In this document: one piece after another, positions 28,109 to 35,751 of the stretch | Position numbering within the stretch: position 1 is the first letter of the stretch | How the letters are laid out: the number at the start of each line of letters is the position of its first letter | Source of the DNA: Betaproteobacteria bacterium | GTDB lineage: Bacteria; Pseudomonadota; Gammaproteobacteria; Burkholderiales; Rhodocyclaceae | Length of the DNA: 51,126 nucleotides | NCBI GenBank assembly: GCA_016234745.1 | Contig: JACRAR010000013.1 | Coordinates: 1-51,126, forward strand | Direction: 5' to 3' | The notes under the pieces: generated by a model | What the model was told of the DNA's origin: nothing | Seen by the model: only the letters and a program-made list of their open reading frames with translations | Databases searched by the model: none | Position numbers and translations under genes: made by a program

Positions 28109-28139
28109 GGACTATCGTCAACTGAGTTTACGATAGTCC
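28109..28139. promoter_or_regulatory. 31-bp near-perfect palindrome (probable operator)
   Basis: Arms of 10 bp (ggactatcgt and acgatagtcc) flank the 11-base centre caactgagttt, itself palindromic except for its centre and outer pair. It lies about 20 bases upstream of the start of the decayed antitoxin-like gene. The position and size fit an autoregulation site of a toxin-antitoxin operon. Its AACTSAGTT centre recurs elsewhere in the accessory region. Confidence 0.6.
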
Positions 28140-28454
28140 ATGCTGGTCACACGATCTGCCGGAAGTTCGATTTGAAGCGCGGATCAGATGGCTTCGGTCC
28201 GGTCGATCATTCCGCATCGGGTTGTTTATTAAAGCGGTGCAAGCCGGCGGGACTCCCGATTCTCCACCCGCATCTTCGCGCCCGAGGGTCCCTGCATCCC
28301 TCGTCTTTTTGGCCTGATCAGCACGATGAGCTCTTTTATGGATCGTGACTGCCGACGCTTCCCGGATGGTCTGGCCCTTGTGGCTCCCGAGTCGCGCCCC
28401 TTTGCTCCACGGCTTGCATTCGTTGTGATCTTTCAACTGCGTTTTTCTGGACAT
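28128..28454 (-). CDS. Doubtful basic protein at the end of the AAA+ cluster
   Basis: From ATG at 28454 the frame gives 108 residues (MSRKTQLKDHNECKPWSKGA and on), rich in Lys, Arg and His. It overlaps the end of the 94-residue gene by 22 bases. The first 60 residues look natural, but no ribosome site is obvious and the end runs into the operator palindrome. The longer 210-codon frame is a shadow of the upstream genes. Confidence 0.25.
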   Translation of the reverse strand: MSRKTQLKDHNECKPWSKGARLGSHKGQTIREASAVTIHKRAHRADQAKKTRDAGTLGREDAGGESGVPPACTALINNPMRNDRPDRSHLIRASNRTSGRSCDQHGLS

Positions 28455-28717
28455 CGCGCCGCCCGAAAGAGCCCCAGCCAGGCCTGCAGCATGGCAACTC
28501 CGCCATAGAGGGCGGCACCGATCATGAGTCCCTGGCCCAGTAAACTCATGCCACTGGCCCCCTCCCCCATCCTTGTGCTCAGCGTGATCGCGCCGAATCC
28601 CGCCAGCAGAAGCAGCCCGCTGTTGCCCAGGGCCCGCAACAATCTGAGCATCACCACCAGGAGCGGACGACAACCTTCCTGCAAGCCTGTGAGGAATGCT
28701 TGGATCAACCGCTTCAT
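28433..28717 (-). CDS. Small two-helix membrane protein (94 aa)
   Basis: 94 residues with hydrophobic segments at about 19-45 (PLLVVMLRLLRALGNSGLLL) and 58-85, Gly-rich between them. The start overlaps the preceding stop by ATGA, so it is translationally coupled to the 154-residue gene. Family unknown. It belongs to the small-protein group downstream of the tandem AAA+ ATPase. Confidence 0.6.
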   Translation of the reverse strand: MKRLIQAFLTGLQEGCRPLLVVMLRLLRALGNSGLLLLAGFGAITLSTRMGEGASGMSLLGQGLMIGAALYGGVAMLQAWLGLFRAARCPEKRS

Positions 28718-29178
28718 GATGGCAGTACCGGGCTGGGTTGATCCGATGTAGGGTGTCCACCGCGCTTCAGCAGCTCAGCCACGGTCTCCTGCAGGGCGAC
28801 ATACTGTTCCAGCGCTCGGGCGGTTTGGAATACCACGGTTTGCTCACCGCCGTAAAAGAGCATGAGGTGGGGATAGGGCAGTTTCTTGCAGCGGCAGGTT
28901 TCCAGACAAGCCCCCCGAAAGAAGTCGAAGAGCGTGCCGTCCAGCATCAAACAGAAATGAGGCAAACGCAGCAGTCGGAATACGGCGCGCTCCTGGAGTT
29001 CCGGCAATGCCGGATCGGCCGGACGCAAGGTCAGGGTCGGTGTACATGCCCTCGACTTGTATCGACGATAGCCCAGGATCAGGATACCGATGAGGCTGAC
29101 GACTACGGCGATGATGGCCAGGAGGACGTAGTCTTCGGGGTGGGCACGTGCAGCCGGGAAATCGAGCAGCGCGTTCAT
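28714..29178 (-). CDS. Membrane-anchored protein of unknown function (154 aa)
   Basis: 154 residues. One transmembrane helix at about 17-36 (VLLAIIAVVVSLIGILILGY) is followed by a cytoplasmic domain with a Cys-rich spot (CLETCRCKK) that could bind metal. The tail reads FYGGEQTVVFQTARALEQYVALQETVAELL. I do not recognise the family. It overlaps the 35-residue gene upstream by ATGA and the 94-residue gene downstream by ATGA, forming a tight unit. Confidence 0.65.
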   Translation of the reverse strand: MNALLDFPAARAHPEDYVLLAIIAVVVSLIGILILGYRRYKSRACTPTLTLRPADPALPELQERAVFRLLRLPHFCLMLDGTLFDFFRGACLETCRCKKLPYPHLMLFYGGEQTVVFQTARALEQYVALQETVAELLKRGGHPTSDQPSPVLPS

Positions 29179-29282
29179 GCCTTCTCCCCCGGGGTGATTG
29201 GGGTGTATCGGCTGCGCTGCAGGGCATCCACCTGGATTTTCGGTGGGGTCAGGCGGGGGTTGTTGTTGAATGTGATCAACAT
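29175..29282 (-). CDS. 35-residue protein translationally coupled to the AAA+ cluster
   Basis: ATG at 29282 with AGAGG about 6 bases upstream; product MLITFNNNPRLTPPKIQVDA then LQRSRYTPITPGEKA; the TGA overlaps the next ATG. The good ribosome site, coupled stop and natural composition argue for a real gene despite its size. It lies directly downstream of one copy of the 37-bp element (29314-29350). Function unknown. Confidence 0.5.
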   Translation of the reverse strand: MLITFNNNPRLTPPKIQVDALQRSRYTPITPGEKA

Positions 29283-29313
29283 ATTGGCCTCTTGGTTAAG
29301 TGAATGGGGATTC

Positions 29314-29350
29314 CAAAATCAGCATACGCGGGGACTTCCGAAATACAAGT
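29314..29350 (-). promoter_or_regulatory. 37-bp element, copy C
   Basis: One of three same-length, same-orientation copies; the others are at 33591-33627 and 34004-34040. 21 of 37 positions agree in all three, concentrated at the ends. On the minus strand it reads like a promoter: TTGTAT, 16 bases, TATGCT, followed by TGATTTT. Here it sits about 32 bases upstream of the 35-residue gene. Confidence 0.55.
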
Positions 29351-29435
29351 ACAAATGTTCGCGGGAGCGTCATGGTCTGTGCGTCTTCCCCGTCGTCTCG
29401 ACGACGGATTCGGCAGGTCGGGCTAGGACCGTGGG

Positions 29436-31490
29436 TTACGCCATTTCCTTCAGGGCCATCGCCACATCCGCGAGCGACAGCCTGACCGGATTGGGATTGC
29501 GTCCATAGGCATGAGCGATCGCCTGTTTCAGTACGCTGTCGACGGTCGCGAACGATAATCCGGCCAGCATCCGGGCGGTGGCAGCAGGCGTGAAGTTCTC
29601 CGTAAAACTCAGTTTGCGCTCGGGGTTCGCCATCCAATGGTGAAGATAGCGCTCCAGCGTCGTCGCATCCGGCAGGCGCAGTTCGATCTTGTCGGCGAAG
29701 CGTCCGCCTCTCAGCATGGCCGCATCCAGATGCTCCGGATGATTGGTGGCGGCGATGAAGACGACATCGTGCAGGCGCCCTGCCGCACCATCCATCCGGG
29801 CCAGCAATTTGTTGGTGGCGCTGCGGGCGAAGGGAGAATGTTCCCGGCTCAGCAGGATGTCGTCGGCTTCGTCGATGAAGATGAGGGCCGGACGCAGATC
29901 GAGGGCCTTGTCGATGACGCGATCGATCTCGCCATCGGCAAGCAGGTCCTGTCCCGTCGTATGTACGAAGGCCCATCCGGTGTCCTTGGCCAGGGCGCGA
30001 GCTGCGGCCGACTTGCCGGTGCCCGGCGCCCCGTGCAGGAGAATGCCGCTCGGCACGGCGCCGCCGACTTCCTCGATGGCCGCCATGTCGTTCATGCGCA
30101 CCGCCAGGCTTCGGAACCGCTCGCGGGTTTCCGGATCGTAGTAGAGCTCGGAGAATCCAGGCGTGCCTTCGGGCAGGGGGGAACCGCCAAAGCCCTGGAC
30201 CTTTCTCAGTGCTTTCAGCAAATCCCCCGGGAATATCTCGCATCCCCGGTTGTTGTCCGCAACGGCTTCGCCGATCGACAGGATCCGTTTGACCGAGAAC
30301 CCCTCCCAGCGCTTGGCCATCCGCTCCAGTTTCTGGCTGGACAGGGTTACCTTCGCCTGCTTCAGGCAGGTGCGCAACAGTCCGACGCGGGCTGCCAGGT
30401 CCGGATCGGGGACGGTGATCTTGAAGTCGAAGCGGCCTTCGCGGATTCCGGCGCGGTCGAGCTTGTCGGGGAAGTTGGTGGCGGCGATCACGCACACCCC
30501 ACTACCGCGAATGTCCACCAGTTTGGTGAGAAGTGTATTGGCGGTCCGGACGGATTCGCTATCCGCATTGGCGACACTCTGACGCGGCATCATGAATGAA
30601 TCGAATTCGTCGAGCAGCAGCACGCAGGGGGCCTGCGCCCGTGCTTCTTCGAAGACCCGGGCAACATTCTGGGTGGTCTCGCCGACCCACATGCTCACCA
30701 GATCGGCGGCGGATACTGCGAGGAAGGGCACCTGGTGGATGCCGGCCATGACTTCGGCGAGGAAGGTCTTGCCGTTGCCCGGGCGGCCGGCCAGCAGCAG
30801 GCCGTTCTTGGTATTGGCGTTGCGGCGCGGCCGGGCCGGTGTGCCCTCGGCACCCCAGAGGGCCTGGCCGACAGCCGCCTCCATGGTGGCGATGGTGTCC
30901 ACCATGCCTGCGGTATGGTGACGGTTGTACCGTGCGCGCTTGGCGACAAAGCGGAAGGCGGGTGGTGCGGACGACTTGGCTTCGCTGCGGCTGCTCGATG
31001 GCGCGGCGACCGGCTGGGTCAGGATTTGATCGGTCCGGCCTTCCCCGCTGGGCCAGAGGCTCTCGGGCGGCCGTTCGCTGTCGCGCAGCGGCGTGGTCAT
31101 CCGGCAGTACAGATAGACGCCGCACAGCAGTCCGGCGGCTGCCAGCACCGGGTAGGCGTAGACGACGTTCTGGTGGCGGTAGAGGAGGAAACCGCTGGCC
31201 CAGATGACCGCCATCGACCAGATGAATTCCTGGCCTGGCAAGCGGTCATGGGGAAACTGAACGATCGACATCAGTGCCGGGACAACCGCCAGCAAAACGA
31301 TGGGTAGGATGCTGGTCCAGGTCCAGGCCGGCGTTTCTTTCAGGACATCAAAGATGTCCAGCACGGCGCCGATGGGGATGGCGAGCCAATAGCCGAGTGC
31401 TGGAAACACGAGGGTCAGGAGCAGTGCCAGAAGCCCGGTATAGGCGGTGTTGAAATATTTCTTGAGGGAGATGGTGTTCATGAAATTCAA
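29436..31490 (-). CDS. Membrane-anchored tandem AAA+ ATPase
   Basis: 684 residues. About four transmembrane helices occupy 17-45, 60-75, 88-104 and 108-128, then a Ser/Pro linker. AAA domain 1 has Walker A GRPGNGKT (235-242), Walker B VLLLDEFD (290-297) and a sensor-like AATN; AAA domain 2 has Walker A GAPGTGKS (487-494), Walker B LIFIDEAD (536-543), ATNHPEHLDAAMLRGGRF with an arginine finger. Both sites look active. The architecture recalls Cdc48/Bcs1-type remodelers tethered to a membrane. It heads a cluster of very small membrane proteins, suggesting extraction or remodelling of a membrane complex. The biological role is unknown. Confidence 0.85.
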   Translation of the reverse strand: MNFMNTISLKKYFNTAYTGLLALLLTLVFPALGYWLAIPIGAVLDIFDVLKETPAWTWTSILPIVLLAVVPALMSIVQFPHDRLPGQEFIWSMAVIWASGFLLYRHQNVVYAYPVLAAAGLLCGVYLYCRMTTPLRDSERPPESLWPSGEGRTDQILTQPVAAPSSSRSEAKSSAPPAFRFVAKRARYNRHHTAGMVDTIATMEAAVGQALWGAEGTPARPRRNANTKNGLLLAGRPGNGKTFLAEVMAGIHQVPFLAVSAADLVSMWVGETTQNVARVFEEARAQAPCVLLLDEFDSFMMPRQSVANADSESVRTANTLLTKLVDIRGSGVCVIAATNFPDKLDRAGIREGRFDFKITVPDPDLAARVGLLRTCLKQAKVTLSSQKLERMAKRWEGFSVKRILSIGEAVADNNRGCEIFPGDLLKALRKVQGFGGSPLPEGTPGFSELYYDPETRERFRSLAVRMNDMAAIEEVGGAVPSGILLHGAPGTGKSAAARALAKDTGWAFVHTTGQDLLADGEIDRVIDKALDLRPALIFIDEADDILLSREHSPFARSATNKLLARMDGAAGRLHDVVFIAATNHPEHLDAAMLRGGRFADKIELRLPDATTLERYLHHWMANPERKLSFTENFTPAATARMLAGLSFATVDSVLKQAIAHAYGRNPNPVRLSLADVAMALKEMA

Positions 31491-31513
31491 TCTATCACTG
31501 ACCGCGTGAATTA

Positions 31514-31538
31514 CCAGTCAACCGACGACTGGTTTTTT
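31514..31538 (+). terminator. Rightward terminator-like hairpin between AAA+ and 73-aa genes
   Basis: A 6-bp stem (ccagtc/gactgg) with a 7-base loop is followed on the plus strand by six T. No plus-strand gene precedes it, as the AAA+ gene starts leftward at 31490. It could stop antisense transcription into the 73-residue gene, or be an operator. Confidence 0.5.
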
Positions 31539-31578
31539 CGATGATCCGAGGTAGGATGGTTTTATAGGAGCCCCCCCC

Positions 31579-31800
31579 ATGATCAAACTCGGAAATCACA
31601 TCAGACTCACCGCACAGGAGCAAGCCCTCTTCCGTCACCACACCGGAGCGCAAGTCGTTCCGGCAAGCGTCGACCAATACAATCGATATCTGCAGGATGC
31701 TGCGGCTTGTCACCGTCAGGAGGCCATCACAGCCGAATCCGAGGAGGACGCGGCAGCCTGCGAATTGCTGGCCAGGCTCATCGAACTCGACCAGGCCTGA
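31579..31800 (+). CDS. Small acidic protein (73 aa)
   Basis: ATG with AGGAG about 8 bases upstream (aggagccccccccatg). The product starts MIKLGNHIRLTAQEQALFRH and ends AAACELLARLIELDQA, soluble and helical, with no recognised domain. It diverges from the AAA+ ATPase gene, which starts 88 bases to the left, and is the only plus-strand gene in this cluster. A small regulator or antitoxin-like role is possible but unsupported. Confidence 0.5.
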   Translation: MIKLGNHIRLTAQEQALFRHHTGAQVVPASVDQYNRYLQDAAACHRQEAITAESEEDAAACELLARLIELDQA

Positions 31801-31883
31801 ATCCTCAAACTCAGTTGATGCGGTAACCCCGCAGAAGGGGCATGCGCGCCAGGGATGGGTTGAAAATACGGTGATGGATCAGA

Positions 31884-32114
31884 TCAGAACCGGTCCCGGC
31901 GCAGGCGGCTCGCCTGGTAATACACGGCCTTCTGGTACAGCGCGATCGCAGCGAGGTTGATCTGATACAGGCACCGGCCCAGCGGAACCAGTAGTCCATT
32001 CCAGAGCTGTCTCAAGAAACTCGCGACCGGCCGGTGGTAGTAGAGGGCAAAGCATGTCAGTACCGTCAAACAAAACCACACCCAGGCGGAATGGTTCACG
32101 AATGCGTCCCCCAT
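31884..32114 (-). CDS. Small membrane protein (76 aa)
   Basis: 76 residues; a hydrophobic segment at about 9-26 (SAWVWFCLTVLTCFALYYH) and an amphipathic second half rich in Tyr and Arg. It starts 19 bases inside the end of the 81-residue gene, so the two are coupled. Family unknown. Confidence 0.5.
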   Translation of the reverse strand: MGDAFVNHSAWVWFCLTVLTCFALYYHRPVASFLRQLWNGLLVPLGRCLYQINLAAIALYQKAVYYQASRLRRDRF

Positions 32115-32341
32115 ACCATGGCGATCCCGGCCAGGAAGCCGAACAGATTGACCAGGTGGTGCGGCCGGATCCGTGCAATCACGCGGCGCCGCTGTGCCCG
32201 GGTCAATATTTTGTCGAGTGCATCCCTTGACAGAATCGGGCGATCGTCCGCCAGGGCGGACAGTTTGATGGTCCTGTTCCGCTGGATGGCGCGATAGGTT
32301 GTCTTGGGTTTCTTGACAAGGCAGATCTCAATCTCGAACAT
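32096..32341 (-). CDS. Small basic protein with C-terminal membrane helix (81 aa)
   Basis: 81 residues: a basic N-terminal part (KKPKTTYRAIQRNRTIKLSA, TRAQRRRVIARIRPHHL) and a short hydrophobic end (VNLFGFLAGIAMVWG). It overlaps the 61-residue gene upstream by 14 bases and the 76-residue gene downstream. No family recognised; part of the small-protein cluster next to the AAA+ ATPase. Confidence 0.5.
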   Translation of the reverse strand: MFEIEICLVKKPKTTYRAIQRNRTIKLSALADDRPILSRDALDKILTRAQRRRVIARIRPHHLVNLFGFLAGIAMVWGTHS

Positions 32342-32513
32342 TTGTCACCACCGTCAATGTGCCACGACTCGCCAGCCGTTCCAGCGCGTGCCCGATCTGT
32401 GTGTATCCCTCCTCGCTGTTGCAACAGAGGATGGCGAACAGGAGGCGCTGCTCGAGTGCTTCCCGGTCCCCGGGTAGTGCCACGAGTGGGTTGGGTTTGC
32501 TGTTGTGCATCAT
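32328..32513 (-). CDS. Small protein of unknown function (61 aa)
   Basis: I place the start at ATG 32513, with GGAG five bases upstream, rather than further up inside the nuclease remnant. The product starts MMHNSKPNPLVALPGDREAL and ends RGTLTVVTNVRD; soluble, with two Cys (ILCCNSEEG). Its stop lies inside the following 81-residue gene, so the small genes form a coupled chain. Function unknown. Confidence 0.5.
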   Translation of the reverse strand: MMHNSKPNPLVALPGDREALEQRLLFAILCCNSEEGYTQIGHALERLASRGTLTVVTNVRD

Positions 32514-32559
32514 TGATCTCCAGGGGACAGTGGATTGGCGACGGTCTCCGACGGAATCG

Positions 32560-32967
32560 TGTCGATGCGCTCTGGCAGGGTCCGTCGGGTGTTGCCTGAT
32601 CCTTAAAGCTGGCCAGGTGTCCACGGTCATAGCCGCTGCGTTTGTAGTCATCGAGTTCCGATCGCTCAGCGGGCGGCAGTCGATCCTCGGCGTGAAACGC
32701 GTCATGTCGCTCAGACTAGGAAGCCGCGATGACGCGTTCCCGGGTGAGGTGCTCACCGGCGACCAAGGGGGTTTTGAAGATGCCGGAATGGATTACCGCG
32801 AATTCGTCGAAACAGAGTTTCCGTGATTGCGGCTGCAGTCTCGGGTTGGTGATGGTCGGCGACGTGTTGCCGGTGAATTGGTCGGCGCAGGCGTCTTGTG
32901 CGGCGATCGTTTGAAGCGCCAGCCCCAGAATCAGGGTGGCAAAACTGAGTTGGGGAATTGTTTTCAT
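32560..32967 (-). pseudogene. DNA/RNA non-specific endonuclease (NUC1-type) pseudogene
   Basis: From ATG 32967 a signal peptide (MKTIPQLSFATLILGLALQT) leads into RKLCFDEFAVIHSGIFKTPL and AGEHLTRERVIAAS, the conserved start of secreted ββα-metal nucleases. A single in-frame amber TAG (32716-32718) follows. The same frame then continues SERHDAFHAEDRLPP, ELDDYKRSGYDRGHLASFKD, with the catalytic DRGH motif. After about 32570 homology is lost, so the C-terminal half of the nuclease is absent. Such nucleases are common next to conjugation genes. It is a stop-interrupted and 3'-truncated copy. Confidence 0.75.
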
Positions 32968-33001
32968 AAAGTGTGTTCTCAAACAATTTCTTAATAATTG
33001 A

Positions 33002-33571
33002 TCACTGGCTCACTATATAAGCCTTCGACATGAGTCGGCTGATTGTTGAAGGATGGACGCGGAATAACGATGCGGCTTCACTTTGTGTTTTGTCACCGCT
33101 AACCACCATGGCGATGATGGCCGCTTCCTGCTTTCCGTCCAGCTTCTCCGGCCTTCCGCCATTCCTACCCTCTCGCCTGGCGGCCTCGAGCCCGGCCCGG
33201 GTGCGCTCTTTGAGCATTTCCCGCTCGAACTGTGCAAAAGCCGCGACGATATGCATCATCATTCGTCCGGATGCCGTTGTTGTATCGATTGACTCGGTCA
33301 GGCTGCGGAAACCGGCGCCGGACAGTTCAATCTTGTCGAGGATGGCAAGTAAATCTCGGAGCGATCGTGAGAGACGATCGAGCTTCCAAACAACCAGAAC
33401 ATCGCCCTGCCCCAAGTTTCCGAGTAGCTTATGCAGCTCAGGACGATTCCAGCGGCCTCCACTGGCGGTCTCCTGGTAGATCTCAGTGCACCCCGCTGCG
33501 TTCAGAGCGTCGATCTGCGCCTGCGTGTCCTGCCCGTGTGTTGAGACTCGTGCGTATCCAAAACTTCTCAT
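33002..33571 (-). CDS. Serine recombinase (resolvase/invertase family)
   Basis: 189 residues, the normal size. The catalytic domain has YARVST with Ser at about 10, LVVWKLDRLSRSLRDLL and ESIDTTTASGRMMMHIVAAFAQFEREMLKERTRAGL; a linker GRNGGRPEKL leads into a C-terminal HTH (SEAASLFRVHPSTISRLM). It catalyses cut-and-rejoin at paired sites through a Ser-DNA link. A copy of the 37-bp element lies 19 bases upstream of its ATG, where res sites usually lie. No transposase gene is next to it, so it may be an orphan of a Tn3-like or plasmid unit. Confidence 0.9.
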   Translation of the reverse strand: MRSFGYARVSTHGQDTQAQIDALNAAGCTEIYQETASGGRWNRPELHKLLGNLGQGDVLVVWKLDRLSRSLRDLLAILDKIELSGAGFRSLTESIDTTTASGRMMMHIVAAFAQFEREMLKERTRAGLEAARREGRNGGRPEKLDGKQEAAIIAMVVSGDKTQSEAASLFRVHPSTISRLMSKAYIVSQ

Positions 33572-33590
33572 TTTGTTTCCTCGGTAATCT

Positions 33591-33627
33591 GAAAATCAGG
33601 ATACGGATAAGTTTTCAAAAAACAAGT
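33591..33627 (-). promoter_or_regulatory. 37-bp element, copy A (upstream of resolvase)
   Basis: Same element as at 29314 and 34004. On the minus strand: TTGTTT, 16 bases, TATCCT, then TGATTTTC. The resolvase ATG begins about 20 bases beyond. This place fits either the resolvase promoter or part of its res site. Confidence 0.55.
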
Positions 33628-34003
33628 ATTAACTGCGCGCGATATTGCCATAGCCGGAAATCCAGCACGGAATACAACACCTCCTCTCCTGTATAAATTC
33701 TGGATCCTTGCTCGAACTGGAAAACGGTTGTGGCGTGGGCGGCGTTTCGCTCCGGACTTTTTCGGCCTGGGTAAATTCTGGAATAGGGTCACTCCGTGAA
33801 AGCAGTCTAGAACAAAGGGGTTCTCAAGGTTCTCAGTTTTGCAAAAGGTTTGCGCACGAAAGGAACCGCGGCATAGAAGGTAGGTCTTTTCCCGTGAATA
33901 AACGATCGTTTTTGCACAGAAAGCGGAATCCATTATTTATACGGTGCTCGTGGCTGTGTATAGATCCGCTCGCATAGCCTCGCTCTTGCTTGTTGAATCA
34001 TCT

Positions 34004-34040
34004 GAAAATCAACATACCAGGGTGTCGTCCAAAAACAAGT
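34004..34040 (-). promoter_or_regulatory. 37-bp element, copy B
   Basis: Third copy of the element, same orientation and exact length. On the minus strand: TTGTTT, 16 bases, TATGTT, then TGATTTTC. No convincing gene follows on the minus strand, so this copy may be an orphan promoter or a second recombination site 413 bases from copy A. Confidence 0.5.
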
Positions 34041-34602
34041 CGACAGAAACTTCTGGATGGATGGTTTTTTATCAAGGGTTTTGGGAGAGTGACTGTTCGT
34101 GGCGGGCGCGGCTTGTGGAAAACTTGTTATTCGCCAATATTGATATAGGATTATTTCAGTCAGTACATTTCGGCAGATTGGGCATTCGGCGTGCTATTGA
34201 TCCTGGTTTTAGAATCTGAGCACGACACAAGAAAGGCAAAAATGGAAGAAAGATAGTTTGTGCTGTTGATGATGTCATACAACTCAGTTGGACTTGTCAG
34301 GATTTTTTTGTAAGTGAACTTTACTGGCGAAGTCGCAAGTGATTGGTACGGTTGATTGCACTGGCGGTCGTCTAAACGGCCTTATCGAAAACTTCTCATA
34401 AGGCCACCAAACTGCTGATGCCGTATTACTCAGCCGAACATGCTGCAAATAGCGCAGGTTGCGGGTTTGCCAGAGATGCGTCCAGTGAATGTGTGATTTG
34501 CGTGCAAATACGCATTATTGAATTCTTGCCCCTGTCCAATTAAGTTTTATTATCAAATAACCGCTACAAATGATGGTTGTTTGATTAGACAATAATTTTG
34601 AT

Positions 34603-34618
34603 AGCACTTTAAAGTGCT
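34603..34618. promoter_or_regulatory. 16-bp perfect palindrome (agcactttaaagtgct)
   Basis: The sequence equals its reverse complement and is followed by a further agcactt 12 bases later. It lies 127 bases upstream of the 185-codon gene at 34745 and may be an operator. Confidence 0.4.
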
Positions 34619-34744
34619 CGAAACCAGCACTTCATTGCGTACAAATTTACGAAGAAGAGTTTGTCGATAAACTCAAGCGAGGCTTTCTCGCTGGGGGCAT
34701 CCATTGTTCCGGGACAATAATTTGTTAAGAAAGGATTACAAGGC

Positions 34745-35302
34745 ATGAAAACGCTTGAGCAACAATTTTTTGATATGGCTGTGGACGAAGTAGGTATCGT
34801 CGGATCGTTTGACCACGCAGAAGATATTGCGTGTGCCGAGGCCGCCGCTTTGATGCGGGGAGCTATCGGCATGTCTGCGACAACCATGGAATCATTTGTA
34901 AACGCCGGCCTTGATTTTCTCGAGTTCTTCGATGAAAGCGCAGCTTTTCGACTTGGCGATCTCGAGTTCAATTTGTGCGAAGCTGGATGTAAAGGACGAG
35001 ACGACAAGGTGAAGCATCTCAACAGAGTGTCGGATGCCATACGTCAGCTAGTAGATAACGTTAAGCGCGTTGACATTAAAAAGTTCACCATATTTTGTGC
35101 GTCACAGATTGGTGCGATCGTCATGATGAGGAATCCCTTGAATCTCAATTGTAAGAGTTCAAAATGGTCGACTCCGTTTTGCCGAGCCTCCAATCAAGGG
35201 TATCCGTTTTCTGTGATTGAAATAGTCGTTGAGATATACGTGCAATGCGCTTTTTTTAAATCGTGGATAGACCACAGCCGCGCCTCGGGGTCAGGGGCAT
35301 AA
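34745..35302 (+). CDS. Hypothetical protein (185 aa), possibly altered at the C-terminus
   Basis: ATG with AAGG 6 bases upstream. The first 110 or so residues look natural and acidic (MKTLEQQFFDMAVDEVGIVG, FVNAGLDFLEFFDESAAFRLGD, RVSDAIRQLVDNVKRVDIKKF). The last third (NLNCKSSKWSTPFCRASNQG onward) is compositionally different and may be read-through after a frameshift. No family recognised. It lies in the AT-rich, plasmid-like block. Confidence 0.4.
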   Translation: MKTLEQQFFDMAVDEVGIVGSFDHAEDIACAEAAALMRGAIGMSATTMESFVNAGLDFLEFFDESAAFRLGDLEFNLCEAGCKGRDDKVKHLNRVSDAIRQLVDNVKRVDIKKFTIFCASQIGAIVMMRNPLNLNCKSSKWSTPFCRASNQGYPFSVIEIVVEIYVQCAFFKSWIDHSRASGSGA

Positions 35303-35313
35303 GGAGTAAAGCA

Positions 35314-35751
35314 ATGACAAATCATCCCAACCGCAGCAAGATCATCAGTCTTTCGCCGATCAAGCCTTCGGCTCAAATCCAAGGCGCCGTTGATGTTGAA
35401 TTGCATCATCAAGCAACCGGCGCCGCCAATCCAGGCGAGTTTAAGAACTATCTCTGCGAGACGAACAATACTGTCGCAATTATTGGGCTGAATGGCCTGC
35501 GGTATCACATTAGCGCGATGAAGGTGATGCTTGATGATGACCTTCGTCTCAAGCCGGAATTCGAAAAGGCGGTTATTGAAGACGCAGTCCGGCAGGCCGT
35601 GCGCAAACAGTACCCCGATCGCAGGCATATCCAAGTTAACATCTCGTGGGGTGGGAGTAACGTGGAAGAGGGTTATTTCGAGTGTCAAGCCGGTGTCTGG
35701 TGGAATTACCGTCGGCAGTACGAGGAAATTTTCTTCTATGTTCGGTATTGA
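35314..35751 (+). CDS. Hypothetical protein (145 aa) paired with XRE gene
   Basis: I start at ATG 35314 because AGGAG stands 8 bases upstream; the longer frame has no such site. The product is soluble (MTNHPNRSKIISLSPIKPSA at the start, VWWNYRRQYEEIFFYVRY at the end). No family recognised. The 3' end overlaps the start of the broken XRE gene by 14 bases, so the two were cotranscribed. Confidence 0.6.
   Translation: MTNHPNRSKIISLSPIKPSAQIQGAVDVELHHQATGAANPGEFKNYLCETNNTVAIIGLNGLRYHISAMKVMLDDDLRLKPEFEKAVIEDAVRQAVRKQYPDRRHIQVNISWGGSNVEEGYFECQAGVWWNYRRQYEEIFFYVRY

Larger units (their letters stand above)
33628..34744. other. 1.1-kb AT-rich region without a convincing gene
   Basis: Open frames on both strands give unnatural products. 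Visible items are a direct repeat taaattctgga (about 33693 and 33773), the palindrome aaacgatcgttt (33900-33911), 37-bp element copy B (34004-34040) and a 16-bp palindrome at 34603. A 23-codon leftward frame starts right after copy B. The segment probably holds promoters, recombination sites and gene debris. Confidence 0.5.

Noticed and set aside
28128-28760. 210-residue minus-strand frame
   Set aside because: Its first half is a shadow of the 94- and 154-residue genes; only the last 108 codons were kept, with low confidence.
29296-30495. 399-residue minus-strand frame
   Set aside because: Arg/Gly/Pro-rich antiphase shadow inside the AAA+ ATPase gene.
33568-33933. 121-residue minus-strand frame upstream of the resolvase
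   Set aside because: Composition unnatural, includes the 37-bp element itself, and shows no recognisable domain.
34609-35040. 143-residue minus-strand frame
   Set aside because: Ser/Pro/Ala-rich shadow of the more natural plus-strand frame at 34745.
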